Position numbers and translations under genes: made by a program
NCBI RefSeq assembly: GCF_014712225.1
Contig: NZ_JACXBW010000013.1
Span: 1 to 64,000, forward strand
Length of the DNA stretch: 64,000 nucleotides
Direction: 5' to 3'
Origin: Pseudarthrobacter sulfonivorans
GTDB lineage: Bacteria > Actinomycetota > Actinomycetes > Actinomycetales > Micrococcaceae
The notes under the pieces: generated by a model
Databases searched by the model: none
What the model was told of the DNA's origin: nothing
The model's input: the letters and a program-made list of their open reading frames with translations, nothing else
Shown here: positions 62,672 through 64,000 of the stretch, one piece after another
How the letters are laid out: each line of letters opens with the position of its first letter
Position numbering within the stretch: position 1 is the first letter of the stretch

Positions 62672-64000
62672 CTAGGAGTTCCTTGCGGGGCGGCCGCCGG
62701 GGGTGGCGTCATCGTTTATCCGGCGGACGGCCAGGAGCACACCGTGTTCGGGGTTGAGGACCGGCATCGGGAGGCCCGACGCCGCCAGGAAACGGCCGGT
62801 GGCCTCGATGCCGGTGCTCAGCCACGCCGGCGGCACGGTCTGCATAAAAGTACGTCCGTCGTCGGGTGCCGGGTAGACGGCCTCCACGCGGTACCGGCCT
62901 TCGGGGTGGAGCGCCGGCAGGCAGACCCGCCCGGGGACTTCGGCGAACGACGTTGACATGGACACCAGCGCGTAGAGGGCTTCGCTGCCGTCCTGGGCGA
63001 CGACCCCGTGCAGCCGTAGTGTGGGATCGGGCTCATCGGCGCGCACCATGCGGCCGCTGTGCAGCAGGGCGCGGTACTTCTTGAAGAGCGCGATTGCCTG
63101 GCCGAGCTCCTCACGCTCAGAGGCGTTGAGCTGCCGGAGGTCCCATTCAAGGCCGAAGTGGCCAAACATCGCGGTGACCGCCCGGAACGAGAGGTCGTGG
63201 GTCCGCGCGGTGGTGTGGCTTGTGGTGGGCCCGATATGTGACCCGACGAGCTCCGGCGGCACCACCATTCCGGTCCAGCGCTGGATGGTCTGCCGTTCCA
63301 GGGCGTCGTTGCAGTCCGACCCCCAGACCCGGTCCGTGCGTTCCAGGATGCCGAGATCCACGCGGGCGCCCCCTGATGAGCAGCTTTCAATCTCGACCCC
63401 GGGGTGGGCTCTGCGCAGTTCGTCCAGGAGCCGGTAGACAGCCCGGGTCTGGGCATGGACCGAAGGCCGGCCGGCATGGCCCATCTCGGTCAGGTCCCGG
63501 TTTTGATCCCATTTGAGGTAGCTGATCCGGTTCTCCCGCAGGAGCGCGTCGAGCCGGTCGAAGATGTACTGCCAGGCGCCGGGGTTGACCAGATCCAGGA
63601 CCTGCTGGTGCCGCCACCGTTCCGGCAGCCGGCCGTCCGTGCCGCCCGCTGAGTGCGGAGCGGGTCCGGCGATCCAGTCCGGGTGCGCCCGGGCGAGATC
63701 CGAGTCCTCGTTGATCATCTCCGGTTCCACCCACAGGCCAAACTCCATGCCGTGGCCGGTCACGGCGTCGATCAGCGGCGTGAGGCCGTCGGGCCAGATC
63801 TGCTCATCCACATACCAGTCGCCGAGGCCCGCGGTGTCGTTGCGCCGCCCGCGGAACCAGCCGTCGTCGAGCACGTAGCGTTCAACGCCCAGGCTGGCGG
63901 CGGACCGGGCAAGTTCCAGCAGCACCGGCAGCCGGTGATCGAAATACACCGCCTCCCAGACGTTCAGCACCACAGGGCGGGGCTTGCCCGATGCCGAGCC
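62672..64000 (-). CDS. Alpha-galactosidase, GH36 family (5' end outside window)
   Basis: At least 442 C-terminal residues; the frame stays open to the window edge (about GSASGKPRPVVLNVWEAVYF), so the N-terminal domain is missing here. The nucleophile is the Asp in YLKWDQNRD and the acid/base the Asp in VWGSDCNDALERQ, both standard for GH36. The catalytic barrel and the C-terminal beta domain are covered. It hydrolyses alpha-galactosides such as melibiose or raffinose and feeds galactose to GalT. Confidence 0.93.
   Translation of the reverse strand, partial: GSASGKPRPVVLNVWEAVYFDHRLPVLLELARSAASLGVERYVLDDGWFRGRRNDTAGLGDWYVDEQIWPDGLTPLIDAVTGHGMEFGLWVEPEMINEDSDLARAHPDWIAGPAPHSAGGTDGRLPERWRHQQVLDLVNPGAWQYIFDRLDALLRENRISYLKWDQNRDLTEMGHAGRPSVHAQTRAVYRLLDELRRAHPGVEIESCSSGGARVDLGILERTDRVWGSDCNDALERQTIQRWTGMVVPPELVGSHIGPTTSHTTARTHDLSFRAVTAMFGHFGLEWDLRQLNASEREELGQAIALFKKYRALLHSGRMVRADEPDPTLRLHGVVAQDGSEALYALVSMSTSFAEVPGRVCLPALHPEGRYRVEAVYPAPDDGRTFMQTVPPAWLSTGIEATGRFLAASGLPMPVLNPEHGVLLAVRRINDDATPGGRPARNS

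Overview
The window looks like chromosomal DNA of a high-GC actinobacterium, most likely an Arthrobacter-type member of the Micrococcaceae. The signs are GC-rich codon use, a mycothiol-dependent DinB-fold enzyme, a CopD-CtaG fusion protein, and a benzoate operon followed by a LuxR/LAL-type regulator. The genus is inferred from gene content. No rRNA, tRNA, CRISPR array, recognisable transposase or integrase was seen.

Layout. (1) 0-8.2 kb: a 32-bp tandem repeat array, an HU-like protein, a CopD-CtaG/NHL-thioredoxin pair, a short relic of an AbiEi-type antitoxin, an anchored protein of unknown function and a HerA-like ATPase. (2) 8.2-22.2 kb: benzoate and catechol catabolism, with benE and catA (minus), benABCD plus a LuxR/LAL regulator (plus), and then an AAHS permease, a LysR regulator, catB and catC (minus). 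Together they take up benzoate and convert it through catechol to the beta-ketoadipate enol-lactone; the later steps are not in the window. (3) 22.5-32.5 kb: a mycothiol-dependent enzyme, a GNAT acetyltransferase, a large FAD/NAD(P) protein, and a polar amino-acid ABC transporter translated in tight coupling with DUF1684 and two flavin monooxygenases. The gene set resembles loci that scavenge sulfur from modified cysteines. (4) 33.0-57.1 kb: a block of visibly lower GC that looks acquired. It carries an MFS carrier, an SsuABC-type transporter, two IclR regulators, a complete class I P450 system (P450, ferredoxin, ferredoxin reductase), an alcohol and an aldehyde dehydrogenase, an MHS permease, and a CoA-dependent degradation set (SDR, enoyl-CoA hydratase, two acyl-CoA dehydrogenases, acyl-CoA ligase, class III CoA-transferase, thioesterase, aldo/keto reductase, GlcG/HbpS protein). 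(5) 57.8-60.2 kb: a second solute-binding protein and a third luciferase-like oxidoreductase, which look like the detached end of block 3. (6) 60.3-64 kb: DUF808, galT and a partial GH36 alpha-galactosidase.

The main candidate for something new is block 4. It encodes a self-contained pathway in which a P450 hydroxylates an unactivated, probably alicyclic or terpenoid, compound. The alcohol is then oxidised to an acid, activated to a CoA thioester and degraded. The transcription units carrying ferredoxin reductase/ferredoxin/ALDH, the alcohol dehydrogenase and the P450 each have the same inverted-repeat box, TTTCA-GTCAG-TGAAA or a close variant, upstream. This suggests one regulon, plausibly under the IclR protein encoded between the second and third boxes. 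The substrate cannot be read from the sequence. Other notable items are a BenC reductase fused to a GntR-type FCD ligand domain, and the apparent splitting of block 3/5 by block 4.
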